From NCBI GenBank assembly GCA_009377755.1, contig WHTM01000019.1, forward strand, positions 1 through 64,000: DNA of 64,000 bases. The letters run 5' to 3'. The notes beneath the pieces were generated by a model that was not told the DNA's origin, did not search any database, and saw only the letters and a list, made by a program, of their open reading frames with translations. The first letter of the stretch is position 1. The number at the start of each line of letters is the position of its first letter. This DNA comes from Hyphomicrobiales bacterium (lineage in GTDB: Bacteria; Pseudomonadota; Alphaproteobacteria; Rhizobiales; Xanthobacteraceae). Position numbers and translations under genes: made by a program. This document shows, one piece after another, positions 43,517-53,903 of this stretch.

Positions 43517-44788
43517 CTACTTCTTCGCCTGCTCGTACGGATAGATGATCGTGCCGGTCTTGAACTGCTCCGGCCACAGGATGGCCTCCTTGGAGGTGTC
43601 GGCGAACTGCTGAATGCCGCCGCCAGCGACGACGTCGTGGAACTGGGTGAAGAGCATGCGCGATTTCGCCCATTCTCCGTCCGGCCCGTATTCGATGTCG
43701 CCGACGATGGTTGGGATCTTGTTCTTGCGGACGTAGTCGGCGAGTTTGTCGTGGTCGAGGCTATTGGTCGCCGTCACGGCCGCGGCAAGCACTTGTCCGG
43801 CAGCGTAGCCGAACGGAACGAAGCCGTAGCCGAACGGGTCGATCTTCTGGCCGGCCGCCCGTTGGCGGTACTTGTCCATCACCTCCTTGAGGCCGGGGAA
43901 TTGCAGGCTTGGTGCCGGCACGAAGCTTTCCATGATGACCATGCCGTTGATCAGCGGCCCGAGCTGCATCTTGATCGGCGTGATCAGGAGACCGATCAGC
44001 GTGCCGCCGAACATCTTCGGCTTCAGGCCGACCTCGCTGGCGGCGCGCACGATCCCGACCGTGTCGGGCGGATACGCGGCTACGAATACGAGGTCGGCAT
44101 TAGCTGCCTGCACGGCGCGCACCAGCGGTGCGAAGTCGGTGGTGCTGGGCGGATAGCCGCGGTCGAAGATGATCTTGAAACCGGCCGCCTTGGCGTTCTC
44201 CTTGGCGCCATCCGCCGAGGTGCGGGCGAACTCGGCGTCCGCCGCCAGGATCGCCACCGTCCGCGGCTTGGGCGTCTGCGCCGCTGCCAGGTCGAAGAAG
44301 CCTTTCGAGAACGAGCGCACGCCGTCGGGTCCGATCGGCACCATCGAGAAGTATCTCGGATAGTTGAAGTGCCGATTGACGCTGACTCCCAGCATGCTCA
44401 CCGTCATCTTGTTGTGCTGCATGATCACCGGCATCGCGGGCGCCACCATGTTGGTCGCATAGGGCCCGAGCAGCAGGTCAACCTTGTCGACGGTGATCAG
44501 CTTGGTGTAGAGCGCCGGAACGTTCGCCGGATTGCTCTGGTCGTCGTAGTAGACGAGCTCGACCGGGCGTCCAAGCAGTCCGCCCTTGGCGTTGACGTCG
44601 TCGCGCCAGATTTGCAGGGCGATCTCGAGCTGCTTGCCGTTCTGCGCAACGCCGCCAGTCAGGGCCATGCTGAAGCCGACCTTGATCGGGTCGGCGGCAT
44701 GTGCCGGCGGCATCGCTCCTGCGAACGAACCCGCCAGCACCAGGGCGATTGTCTGTAACGCGTTTCGCATTCTCTTGCTGCCGAACAC
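43517..44788 (-). CDS. Branched-chain amino-acid/amide-type ABC receptor (LivK-like)
   Basis: This 423-residue type I periplasmic binding protein has a signal peptide (LQTIALVLAGSFAGAMPPAHAADP) and then IKVGFSMALTGGVAQNGKQLEIALQIWRDDVNAKGGLLGRPVELVYYDDQSNP, the standard Peripla_BP_6 opening. DLLLGPYATNMVAPAMPVIMQHN and FVAAYPPDTVGIVRAASEVGL follow. The GTG at 44788 has GGGAGGA six bases upstream, so I take it over the ATG at 44770. No livHMGF genes are adjacent: another orphan receptor. The ligand may be an amino acid, amide or small acid. Confidence 0.9.
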   Translation of the reverse strand: MFGSKRMRNALQTIALVLAGSFAGAMPPAHAADPIKVGFSMALTGGVAQNGKQLEIALQIWRDDVNAKGGLLGRPVELVYYDDQSNPANVPALYTKLITVDKVDLLLGPYATNMVAPAMPVIMQHNKMTVSMLGVSVNRHFNYPRYFSMVPIGPDGVRSFSKGFFDLAAAQTPKPRTVAILAADAEFARTSADGAKENAKAAGFKIIFDRGYPPSTTDFAPLVRAVQAANADLVFVAAYPPDTVGIVRAASEVGLKPKMFGGTLIGLLITPIKMQLGPLINGMVIMESFVPAPSLQFPGLKEVMDKYRQRAAGQKIDPFGYGFVPFGYAAGQVLAAAVTATNSLDHDKLADYVRKNKIPTIVGDIEYGPDGEWAKSRMLFTQFHDVVAGGGIQQFADTSKEAILWPEQFKTGTIIYPYEQAKK

Positions 44789-44928
44789 TTGCGTCCTCCC
44801 GTGGCACCGTCTTGCCCGCTTGAGGGCTGAGCATACCTTAAGCCTTGCGCCTAAGCATGGCCGCCGTTCACCTTTCAGCCATGCTCTGCCGGCAAAATGG
44901 CGATCCCGCGAATCGGAGACCCTTCCCG

Positions 44929-45474
44929 ATGTCTGCCTTCCGCCTGCCGGGCATTGGCTTGGCCCGCACCCTGATCCTTGCCCTCGGGCTCGCCGGGCTT
45001 GCCGCCTGCGCCGGCGGCGAATTGCCGACCGGGGAGCCGAGCTTTTACCGCAATCTGGCGCAGCCCGGCGCCCAGCTCGACGCCGCGGCCGCCGCCTCGA
45101 TGCTGTCCGGCTATCGCAGCAACAACGGTTTGCCGCCGGTCGCCGTCGATCCAGAGCTGATGCAGCTCGCCGATCAGCAGGCGCGGGCGATGGTGGCGCG
45201 CGACCGGCTCTCGCACGAGTCCGGGGGACCGTTCACCGCGCGGCTGCGCAAGGCCGGCTATCGCTCGAAGACCGCCGCCGAGAACATTTCGGCCGGCTAC
45301 TACACGCTGGCGGAGGCCTTTTCCGGCTGGCGCGATTCACAGCCGCATCGGCAAAACATGCTGCTCAAGGGCGCGACCCGGATGGGCATCGCGGCGATCT
45401 ACTCGCCGGGATCGAAGTACAAGGTGTTCTGGGCGCTGATCCTGGCGGAGCCCGCGGACGACAGCAGCAGCTAG
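44929..45474 (+). CDS. CAP-domain (SCP/PR1) lipoprotein
   Basis: This 181-residue exported protein starts MSAFRLPGIGLARTLILALGLAGLAACAGG, a lipoprotein signal peptide with lipobox LAAC. The CAP core follows: LSGYRSNNGLPPVAVDPELMQLADQQARAMVARDRLSHESGGPFTARLRKAGYRSKTAAENISAGYYTLAEAFSGWRDSQPHRQNML. It keeps the conserved His (LSH), Glu (AEN) and second His (PHRQNML) of the cavity. The ATG at 44929 is supported by GGAG and by the signal peptide; the frame is open 28 codons earlier. Bacterial CAP proteins have no well-defined function; cell-envelope binding is an inference. Confidence 0.88.
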   Translation: MSAFRLPGIGLARTLILALGLAGLAACAGGELPTGEPSFYRNLAQPGAQLDAAAAASMLSGYRSNNGLPPVAVDPELMQLADQQARAMVARDRLSHESGGPFTARLRKAGYRSKTAAENISAGYYTLAEAFSGWRDSQPHRQNMLLKGATRMGIAAIYSPGSKYKVFWALILAEPADDSSS

Positions 45475-45481
45475 ACCACAT

Positions 45482-45575
45482 CCGTTCACTCCCGCGCAAA
45501 AGGGAGTCCAGGAGCCACACGTCCAGGCTTCTCAACGCTACCGCCCCAGGTCCCTGCTTGCGCGGGAGTGAACGG
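45482..45575. terminator. Palindromic element between convergent genes
   Basis: 18-bp perfect inverted ends (CCGTTCACTCCCGCGCAA at 45482-45499, complement at 45558-45575) fill the gap between the CAP lipoprotein gene and the MFS gene, which converge. It may serve as a bidirectional terminator. It resembles the GTCGTCCCCGC family in layout but not in end sequence. Confidence 0.6.
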
Positions 45576-45593
45576 GATAGAACGCGGTCTTGT

Positions 45594-46820
45594 TCAGGCG
45601 GGTGCCAGCCGCACTGTCTGCCGCCACACCAGCATGGCGATGATGATGAAATTGAGTGCGTTGAGGATGACGCCGGCGGCGAAGGCGGGGCCATAGTATC
45701 CGAAAGAGTCATAGAGCACGCCGGCGAGCCAGACCCCGGTGCCCATGCCGGTGCCGCTGCACAGCAGCAGCGTCGGAATCCGCCAGGATGCCTCCGATAC
45801 CGGAAACAGCTCGCGCACCACCAGGACGTTGGCCGGGATCAGCCCGCTAAAGCCCAGCCCGAATGCGGCCGACACCAGGAACAGGCTGAGCTCGCTCTGT
45901 GCAACGATGAAGGCGGTCATCGCCGCGGCCTGCGCTGCCGAGCCGATCAGCACCGTGCGCAATCCGCCGATTCGGTCGGCAACCAGGCCCCACACCTGCC
46001 GGCAGATCACCGCCGTACCGAGCAGCAGCGACAGCATCGCTGCACCGCGCGTCGCACTGATGCCGAGGTCGCTGCACAACGCCACCAGATGGCCCTGCGG
46101 CATCGCCATCGTTGTGCAGCACAGGAAAACGCCCACGCACACGAGAGCGAACACGCGGTTCGGCGGCCATCCCAGCACTGGCGTCTGCGATGTGGTGAAG
46201 AACGCCGGTCGCCGCGTCAGCGGCGTCATGTCTGGAGGCATACGCAGGAACTTCAGGGCGAGCGGGACGATCACCACGATCTCGATGACGGCGAACCACA
46301 GCATGGTCTGCCGCCAGCCGGCATAGGCGATCATCCGCTCGAAGATCGGCGGCCAGATCGCGCCGGCGAGGTAGCCGCCGCTCGAAATCAGGGCGAGCGC
46401 CGATCCGCGGCGCCGGTCGAACCAGCGGCTGATGTAGATGTAGAACGGCGCGTTGATCGCGCCGATGCCGAAGAAGCCGATCAGCACGCCATGCCCGACA
46501 TAGAGCTGCCAGCTCGATCCCCCGGTCGACAGGGCCAGTCCGGCCGCTCCCGACAGCGCCCCGATCAGGGTCGTCCAGCGGACCCCGATCCGTTCCGCCA
46601 CCATCCCCATGAGGATGCCGCCGGCCGCCGTCCCGAACCACACCAGGAAAGTTGCGAGTGCCGGCACCGACCGCGCGCCCCCAAGCTCGGCCGCTATCTC
46701 CTTGAGCGCCACGGTGATAATCCACGGCGCGCCAAACGCGACCGAGAGGATCGCCAGCGAGACGACGGCGATCACCCACGAGGATCGTGTCTCGACGGAG
46801 TGAAGTGGGGATTGCAGCAT
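45594..46820 (-). CDS. Major facilitator superfamily transporter
   Basis: This 408-residue protein has 12 membrane helices. The MFS loop 2-3 motif appears as GMVAERIGVRWTTLIGAL and its repeat in the second half as GLVADRIGGLRTVLIGS. The overall pattern (MPQGHLVALCSDLGIS; SWRIPTLLLCSGTGMGTGVWLAGVLYDSFGYYGPAF) fits the monocarboxylate/oxalate-formate-like porters. It is divergent from the PEP-mutase-family gene, 169 bp apart, so the two may share control and substrate. Confidence 0.88.
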   Translation of the reverse strand: MLQSPLHSVETRSSWVIAVVSLAILSVAFGAPWIITVALKEIAAELGGARSVPALATFLVWFGTAAGGILMGMVAERIGVRWTTLIGALSGAAGLALSTGGSSWQLYVGHGVLIGFFGIGAINAPFYIYISRWFDRRRGSALALISSGGYLAGAIWPPIFERMIAYAGWRQTMLWFAVIEIVVIVPLALKFLRMPPDMTPLTRRPAFFTTSQTPVLGWPPNRVFALVCVGVFLCCTTMAMPQGHLVALCSDLGISATRGAAMLSLLLGTAVICRQVWGLVADRIGGLRTVLIGSAAQAAAMTAFIVAQSELSLFLVSAAFGLGFSGLIPANVLVVRELFPVSEASWRIPTLLLCSGTGMGTGVWLAGVLYDSFGYYGPAFAAGVILNALNFIIIAMLVWRQTVRLAPA

Positions 46821-46845
46821 GGATCAACCCGGCAGGGGTTTTCTC

Positions 46846-46956
46846 TTGTACCGGCCGCCGCCGGGCGCGACCATTGCAAATTGCGCTGGCACACCAGTCG
46901 AAATCTCGCATCTTCCTTGTGCAAGGGACGAAAAGAAGGGCAAAACGCCGGTACAA
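46846..46956. promoter_or_regulatory. Widely spaced inverted repeat in a divergent promoter region
   Basis: TTGTACCGGC (46846-46855) and its exact complement (46947-46956) lie 91 bp apart in the region between the divergent MFS and PEP-mutase-family genes. They could be paired operators for looping or two half-sites. No regulator gene is adjacent. Confidence 0.3.
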
Positions 46957-46989
46957 CGCCTCGTGATGAACCGAGCGGAGGTACCCAAC

Positions 46990-47853
46990 GTGGAGAAGCT
47001 CAGCACGCTGTTTCGCGGCGACGACCTGGTCGTGGCGCCGGTCGCGCTCAGTCCGATCATGGCGCGGCTCGCCGAGGAGGCTGGCTTCAAGGCGGTGTAC
47101 CTCTCGGGCGGCTCGCTCGGCTGGGTCAAGTGCGTCACCGAGGCGAACCTGACGCTGCCGGAGCTGATCGAGACCGTGGTGGATATGCGCACGGTCTGCA
47201 AGCTGCCGGTGGTGCTCGACGCCGGTGGCGGCTGGGGCGACCCGGTGCACATCCACCGCACCATCGCCATGAGCGAGGTGACAGGCGTCGGCGCGATCGA
47301 GATCGAGGACCAGCTGCTGCCGCGCCGGGTCGAGCATCACGTCGGTATCGACCACCTGGTGCCGGCCGAGCTCATGGTCAAGAAGATCACGGAAGCGCTC
47401 GCTGCCCGCACCGATCCCGACTTCGTCATCATCGCGCGCACCAATGCGCGCCGCGTCCACGACCTCGACGAGGCGCTGCGCCGCGCCGAAGCGTTCAAGC
47501 GCGCGGGTGCCGACATGCTGTTCGTGCACACCCGCAACGCCGACGAGCTGCGCATCGTCGGCGAACGGCTGCCGTCGCCGCTGATGACGTTCGCGCCGCC
47601 GGACGGCTTCTCGACCTTCCCGATGTCGGAGCGCGACCTCGCCGGCCTCGGCTATCGGCTTGCGGCGTCCTCCGGCACGGCCTTCGCTGCGATGGTCAAG
47701 GCGGTGCGCCAGTCCTACCGGTGCCTCGCCGGCGGCACCCTCGACCCTTTCCTCGGCCCCGGCGGCGCTGACAAGGAGATGAAGGCGGCGCAGGCGACCT
47801 CAGGCCTCGACCGCCTGCTTGAGATCGAGCGGCGCACGATGAAGGACGCTTGA
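46990..47853 (+). CDS. Isocitrate lyase/PEP mutase family enzyme
   Basis: This 287-residue TIM-barrel C-C or P-C lyase family protein has [14 protein letters not shown], the Mg-site [35 protein letters not shown] and [35 protein letters not shown]. The isocitrate-lyase KKCGH segment is replaced by LLPRRVEHH, so it is not a true isocitrate lyase. Oxaloacetate decarboxylase, dimethylmalate lyase and carboxyphosphonoenolpyruvate-type activities are open. The frame runs upstream past several ATGs, but GTG 46990 has GGAGG at eight-base spacing and gives the family length, so I prefer it. The glycerol kinase gene follows after one base. Confidence 0.87.
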   Translation: MEKLSTLFRGDDLVVAPVALSPIMARLAEEAGFKAVYLSGGSLGWVKCVTEANLTLPELIETVVDMRTVCKLPVVLDAGGGWGDPVHIHRTIAMSEVTGVGAIEIEDQLLPRRVEHHVGIDHLVPAELMVKKITEALAARTDPDFVIIARTNARRVHDLDEALRRAEAFKRAGADMLFVHTRNADELRIVGERLPSPLMTFAPPDGFSTFPMSERDLAGLGYRLAASSGTAFAAMVKAVRQSYRCLAGGTLDPFLGPGGADKEMKAAQATSGLDRLLEIERRTMKDA

Positions 47854-47854
47854 T

Positions 47855-49351
<1,497 letters not shown>

Positions 49352-49354
49352 CGC

Positions 49355-50971
49355 ATGCTGCCTGACGCCCGTGATTACGAGACGCTGCGCCGCCAGTTTC
49401 GCTGGCAGGTACCTGCGCGCTACAACATCGGCGTCGATTGCTGCGATCGTTGGGCCGTGCGCGATCCGCGGCGTCTCGCGATCCTGCATGTGCATGGCGA
49501 CGGCCGCAGCCAGAACATCACCTACGGATGGCTGCGCGAGACCTCAAACCGTCTCGCCAATGTGCTTGCCGCGCAGCGCATCGTCTGCGGCGACCGGGTC
49601 GCGATCCTGCTACCGCAGACGCCGGAGGTCGCCGCCGCGCATCTGGCGATCTACAAGCTCGGCGCGATCGCGCTGCCGTTGGCGATGCTGTTCGGTATCG
49701 ATGCGCTGTCCTACCGGCTACAGAACTCCGGCGCCAAGGCGATCGTGACCAGTACGGCGGGGCTCGCCAAGCTCGCCGGCATCCGCGCCGATCTGCCGGC
49801 GCTCGGGCTTGTGCTGTCGATCGACGGAGCCGCCGATGGCGCCGTCGACTTTCAGGCGAGCCTTGCGCGCGCATCCGCGGAGTTCACGCCGGTCGACACT
49901 ACCGCCGACGATCCGGCGATGATGGTCTATACATCCGGCACCACCGGCCCGCCGAAGGGCGCGGTTCACGGCCACCGCGTGCTGCTCGGGCATCTCCCCG
50001 GCATCGAGACGCATCACGAGTTTCTGCCGCAGCAGGGCGACTGCCTCTGGACGCCCGCCGACTGGGCCTGGGCCGGCGGCCTGCTCAACGTGCTGCTGCC
50101 CGGCCTGCACTACGGCGTGCCGGTGGTGGCGCACCGCTTCGAGCGGTTCGATCCGGAGGAGGCCTATGCGCTGATGGCGTCGGCCGGCGTACGCAACGCC
50201 TTCATCCCGCCGACGGCGCTTCGCATGTTGCGCCTGACGCCGAATCCGCAAGGGCGTTACGATGTCCGCATGCGCACCGTCGGCTCCGGCGGCGAGTCAC
50301 TCGGCGCCGAGACGCTGGAATGGGGCCGTTCGGTGTTTGGCCTGACCATCAACGAGTTCTACGGCCAGACGGAATGCAACCTGGTGCTGTCGGGATGCGG
50401 CGCGATCGGCGTGACGCGCGGGGGCGCCATCGGCAAGCCGGTGCCGGGCCATGAGGTCGCGGTGATCCGCGAGGACGGCACGTGCGCCGATATCGGCGAA
50501 CAGGGGCAGATCGCGGTGAAGCGGCCGGACCCGGTGATGTTCCTGGAATACTGGGATCGTCCCGACGCCACGCGCGAAAAATTCATCGGCGACTGGATGA
50601 CGACCGGCGACGAGGCGATCCTCGACGAGGACGGCTACTATCACTTCGTCGGCCGCGAAGATGACGTCATCACCTCGGCCGGCTATCGCATCGGTCCGGG
50701 TGAGATCGAGGACTGCCTGATCCGCCATCCGGCGGTGGCGCTGGCGGCGGCGATCGGCAAGCCAGATACGCTGCGCACCGAGATCGTCAAAGCGTTCGTC
50801 GTGCTCAAGGACGGCGTTGTGGCATCCGAAGCGCTCGCCGCCGAGATCCAGGACTTCGTCAAGACGCGGCTTTCGGCGCACGAATATCCACGCGAGGTCG
50901 CGTTCATCGATGCGATGCCGATGACCACGACCGGCAAGATCATCCGGCGTTTGTTGAGAGAAAGAGTATAG
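49355..50971 (+). CDS. AMP-forming acyl-CoA synthetase
   Basis: This 538-residue ANL-superfamily ligase activates a carboxylic acid via an acyl-AMP. Motifs are MMVYTSGTTGPPKGAVHGH (P-loop), INEFYGQTECN, WMTTGDEAILDEDGYYHFVGREDDVITSAGYRIGPGEIE and the C-terminal TTTGKIIRRLLRER with the catalytic lysine. It resembles acetate/medium-chain or benzoate-type synthetases rather than long-chain FadD. It starts three bases after the glycerol kinase stop and ends a three-gene operon. The acid is unknown. Confidence 0.92.
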   Translation: MLPDARDYETLRRQFRWQVPARYNIGVDCCDRWAVRDPRRLAILHVHGDGRSQNITYGWLRETSNRLANVLAAQRIVCGDRVAILLPQTPEVAAAHLAIYKLGAIALPLAMLFGIDALSYRLQNSGAKAIVTSTAGLAKLAGIRADLPALGLVLSIDGAADGAVDFQASLARASAEFTPVDTTADDPAMMVYTSGTTGPPKGAVHGHRVLLGHLPGIETHHEFLPQQGDCLWTPADWAWAGGLLNVLLPGLHYGVPVVAHRFERFDPEEAYALMASAGVRNAFIPPTALRMLRLTPNPQGRYDVRMRTVGSGGESLGAETLEWGRSVFGLTINEFYGQTECNLVLSGCGAIGVTRGGAIGKPVPGHEVAVIREDGTCADIGEQGQIAVKRPDPVMFLEYWDRPDATREKFIGDWMTTGDEAILDEDGYYHFVGREDDVITSAGYRIGPGEIEDCLIRHPAVALAAAIGKPDTLRTEIVKAFVVLKDGVVASEALAAEIQDFVKTRLSAHEYPREVAFIDAMPMTTTGKIIRRLLRERV

Positions 50972-50979
50972 CGGCTGTC

Positions 50980-51059
50980 GTAGGGTGGGCTGAGTGCTGC
51001 GAAGCCCCGCGGACAACAGACGGCGTGGACACGGCGCTTCGCGCCTTTGCCCACCCTAC
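50980..51059. repeat. GTAGGGTGGGC palindromic element between convergent genes
   Basis: GTAGGGTGGGC at 50980-50990 pairs with its complement at 51049-51059. It overlaps the last codons of the convergent acetyltransferase gene by four bases. It is of the same family as 5997-6085 and 41246-41394 and may act as a bidirectional terminator. Confidence 0.7.
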
Positions 51060-52285
51060 CGTCCGCGCCAATGCTCGCGCATCGTCCGCGCCGCCGAGCG
51101 CCCGAGCCGGCGCAGCGATTCGAGGCGGCAAACAAGGGCGAACGGTCCGGATGCATCCGGCTTCACGGCGATCAGCCGGTCCGACATGGTGCACCGCTCG
51201 CGCCAGATGTGGTCGATCATCGGATGATTGGGCGTGGCGAGCGAATCCACCTGGGTGATGCTGGTGTCGTGCAGCAGGTCGTCCGTTATCCGCACGAGCA
51301 GTTGCGTGCCGGGCGAGAAACGGGCGAATGACTCGTCATAGGCGATCTTCCAGCACCAGGCATGCTGGCCACTGCGCAGCATGATACAGGCGGCAATCGG
51401 CTTGTCTGCGATGCACAGGCGATGGATCGTCGCACCCCCTTGGGTAGCGAGGTCGCCCGCAGCGCGCGTCACGAATTGCCGGATATCCGGATCGGCGGCT
51501 GCAGCGGTGCCGGCACGGCCTTTCCAGCCGGCCGCCTCCAGCCGGAAGAAGTCCTGCAGCGCTGCCGCGACAGCGGCGGAGTCGTCGGCATACGAAACCG
51601 TGACCGTCCCGAGGTCCTGCATGCGGCGCCATTTACGCGCCAGCTCCTTGCGCTGCTTGCGCGCGACGGCATCGCCGAGATAATCGGCGCGGTTGTCCTC
51701 GGGCGCGAGCAACGCGCGCTGATGACGGTCGTAGCTTGCGCTCGCGCAATCACGGCGCGTCAGAATCGCGTCGAGCACCGATGCGAACGGGCCGTCGTCG
51801 CAGACATACGGCATCAGCATGAACGCCGGAAGCGACCGGTCACGCATCAGGTAATCGAGCCAGCCGGAAATCGCCGGCTCCGCAGCGTCGCGATGCACCA
51901 GCGGGGTTCCGAACGGCGCAAACGGATGCGTCCAGGAGCAGAGCGCAGCCAGGGGCAGGCCATAGCGCCGAGCTTCGACCCGCACCGGAAACAGGCCGAG
52001 CAGTTCCGTCGGCGAGCTTTGCGACCAGACCAGCCCAACTTGAACGTCGGCGCCGAGCACCGGCGCCGCGGCGAGCGCGAAGGCGGGATCGAGAAACACG
52101 TTGAGCTCGAGCGCGCGCGCCGCCAGCGCCTTCCAGGGCTCGGTCACGCCGCCGAGCGATGCCAGCGGCCTGGTCTCGACGGCGACGCTCATGGCCGACA
52201 CGCGTTCGGCCGTAGCGGCCCGGCGTGCGTTGGCGGTGACGGCCTGCACCTGGTCCGACAGCCCGGGCCCGATCCGCGCGGTCAT
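51056..52285 (-). CDS. GNAT-type acetyltransferase, BioF2/CelD-like
   Basis: This 409-residue protein matches the large GNAT-domain family found in polysaccharide clusters. It has SWTHPFAPFGTPLVHRD, a basic VARKQRKELARKWRRMQDLG, LQDFFRLEAAGWKGRAGTA and the acetyl-CoA site region RLCIADKPIAACIMLRSGQHAWCWKIAYDESFARFSPGTQLLVRITDDLL. The ATG at 52285 overlaps the flippase stop by four bases, fixing the start although the frame is open upstream. Its stop lies in a palindromic repeat. It probably acylates a cell-surface or exported glycan handled by the flippase. Confidence 0.85.
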   Translation of the reverse strand: MTARIGPGLSDQVQAVTANARRAATAERVSAMSVAVETRPLASLGGVTEPWKALAARALELNVFLDPAFALAAAPVLGADVQVGLVWSQSSPTELLGLFPVRVEARRYGLPLAALCSWTHPFAPFGTPLVHRDAAEPAISGWLDYLMRDRSLPAFMLMPYVCDDGPFASVLDAILTRRDCASASYDRHQRALLAPEDNRADYLGDAVARKQRKELARKWRRMQDLGTVTVSYADDSAAVAAALQDFFRLEAAGWKGRAGTAAAADPDIRQFVTRAAGDLATQGGATIHRLCIADKPIAACIMLRSGQHAWCWKIAYDESFARFSPGTQLLVRITDDLLHDTSITQVDSLATPNHPMIDHIWRERCTMSDRLIAVKPDASGPFALVCRLESLRRLGRSAARTMREHWRGR

Positions 52286-53733
52286 CGGTCGGCTCGCGGC
52301 GTCCGCGGGCGCCCGAAGACGAAGACGTGATAGCCGAGCCGGCGCTTGGTCACCACGTACAGCAGGATCGATTCGACCACCAGGGCGGTCGACATGCTGG
52401 CAGCGGCGCCAGCGGTGCCCAGGTGCGGGATCAGCAGCACACAAAGGACGACATTGATCGCGAACGCGGCTGCGTAGATCAACGCGCAGACGTAATGCTG
52501 GTCGAGCATGATCAGCAAGCGCTCGACTGGGCCGACCGCGGCGCGCGCCAAGAGGCCAACCGCGAGAATGAACATCAGGTGGTAGCCATCGACGAAGTCG
52601 CGGCCGAACAGCCACAGCAGCGGCACGCCGAAGGCGAGCACCAGCACGGTCGCGGCAAACGACGGCCAGAAGGTGAGGCGGACGATGTGCGCGATATAGT
52701 GCGCCAAGCGCTCGCGGTCGCCGTTGACGTGCAGCTCGGTGAACTTGTGCGCGGCGGTCTGCGCCACCGCGTAGTAGACGAAGGCGACCAGCGCCAGCGT
52801 CTTTGCGGCGGCGTAGTACACCGCGACCTCGTGCGGCGGGGCGTACTGCTTGAGGATCAGGACGTCGGAATACATCAGCAAAAGGTAGAACGTCTCGATC
52901 AGGAAGATCGGCAGCGAAATCGCAAGCCAATACTTGAAGTCGTAGGCCTTCGGTCCATGCTTGATCCCGCGCGAGAGCCTGCGGTTGAGAACGAGAAACT
53001 GTCCGGCGCAGATGATCCAGTACGACGCGACGCCCATGATCGTGGCGCTCACCGCGTCGGTCGTCAGGCCGAGTAGATAGGCACCGCCCATCAGGGCGAT
53101 CAGGACGATTTGGCGAATGACATAGGGCGGAAGATTCGAGAGGTTGACCCAGTTGTAGGAGCGCGCGATGCCCTCCTGCATGTGTGTCAGGCCGTAGATC
53201 GGCAGGGCGGCGCAGGCGAGCAGCAGCGGCACGACCACCGGATGATCGAGCCAGGGCTCCAACAGGAGCACGCCGAGAACGCCGGCGGCGCCGATCGCGG
53301 TGGCGACGCCGAATGCCAGCCAGCGAGCGCCGACCAGGAAGCCGCGCAAGAAGTCGAATTGCCTGCGCTCGGTGTATTCAGGGATGAAGCGCTGCGCCGA
53401 GGAGGCGAGCCCGATGTCGACAATGCCGCCGACCAGCAGCACCCAGGTCCAGACGTAGACGTAGATGCCGAACTCGGAGCTGCCCATCCAGCGCGCGAAC
53501 AGGACCTGTGAGCCGTAGGCGAGGATCGCGCTGGCGACACGGATGAGGAATGCGGCGCCAGCCATCCGGCGCGCGAGCGACGTATCGGAGCCGTCGGCAA
53601 GCCACGATCGCACGCGCGCCACTGCGTCAGCCAGCAGGGGATGCCTGGTCTGCTCGATGTTCTCAGACTTGATCAGTGCCAAACGTGCCTCCGCCCGCCC
53701 GGCCAGCTCTTCGATTGAGCATGATCCGTCCAA
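52282..53733 (-). CDS. Polysaccharide flippase (Wzx/MATE-like)
   Basis: This protein of up to 483 residues has 12-14 membrane helices, beginning ARRMAGAAFLIRVASAILAYGSQVLFARWMGSSEFGIYVYVWTWVLLVGGIVDIGLASSAQRFIPEY. That is the classic Polysacc_synt opening. It would flip lipid-linked sugars or glycans across the inner membrane. The start is unclear: the outermost possible codon is a TTG at 53733, inside a palindromic repeat (53719-53787). The true start may be an internal GTG or TTG nearer the first helix. No glycosyltransferase lies in the window. Confidence 0.85.
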   Translation of the reverse strand: MDGSCSIEELAGRAEARLALIKSENIEQTRHPLLADAVARVRSWLADGSDTSLARRMAGAAFLIRVASAILAYGSQVLFARWMGSSEFGIYVYVWTWVLLVGGIVDIGLASSAQRFIPEYTERRQFDFLRGFLVGARWLAFGVATAIGAAGVLGVLLLEPWLDHPVVVPLLLACAALPIYGLTHMQEGIARSYNWVNLSNLPPYVIRQIVLIALMGGAYLLGLTTDAVSATIMGVASYWIICAGQFLVLNRRLSRGIKHGPKAYDFKYWLAISLPIFLIETFYLLLMYSDVLILKQYAPPHEVAVYYAAAKTLALVAFVYYAVAQTAAHKFTELHVNGDRERLAHYIAHIVRLTFWPSFAATVLVLAFGVPLLWLFGRDFVDGYHLMFILAVGLLARAAVGPVERLLIMLDQHYVCALIYAAAFAINVVLCVLLIPHLGTAGAAASMSTALVVESILLYVVTKRRLGYHVFVFGRPRTPRADR

Positions 53734-53787
53734 AAAGCCGATTCCCGCCTCGGATCAAGTTCGGGCAAGCTTTTTCGGGATCATGCT
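53719..53787. repeat. GCATGATCC palindromic element of the Rhizobiales type
   Basis: GCATGATCC at 53719-53727 pairs with GGATCATGC at 53779-53787, with AAAAAG and CTTTTT inside. I recognise it as an intergenic palindrome widespread in Rhizobiales genomes. The annotated 5' end of the flippase gene lies in it. Confidence 0.75.
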
Positions 53788-53903
53788 TTTGCCGGACGCG
53801 TTGCCCACCCGAGATAGGTAGCAAGGAAGCGTTAAGATTCAGTTGGACGAAATGCGGAAAATGCGAGCGATTGCGGGTCGCCAATGGTTAACGGCGACAT
53901 CGG

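Noticed and set aside
46887-46903. TGGCAC resembling a sigma-54 promoter upstream of the PEP-mutase-family gene
   Set aside because: The required TTGC-type -12 element is not at the right spacing.
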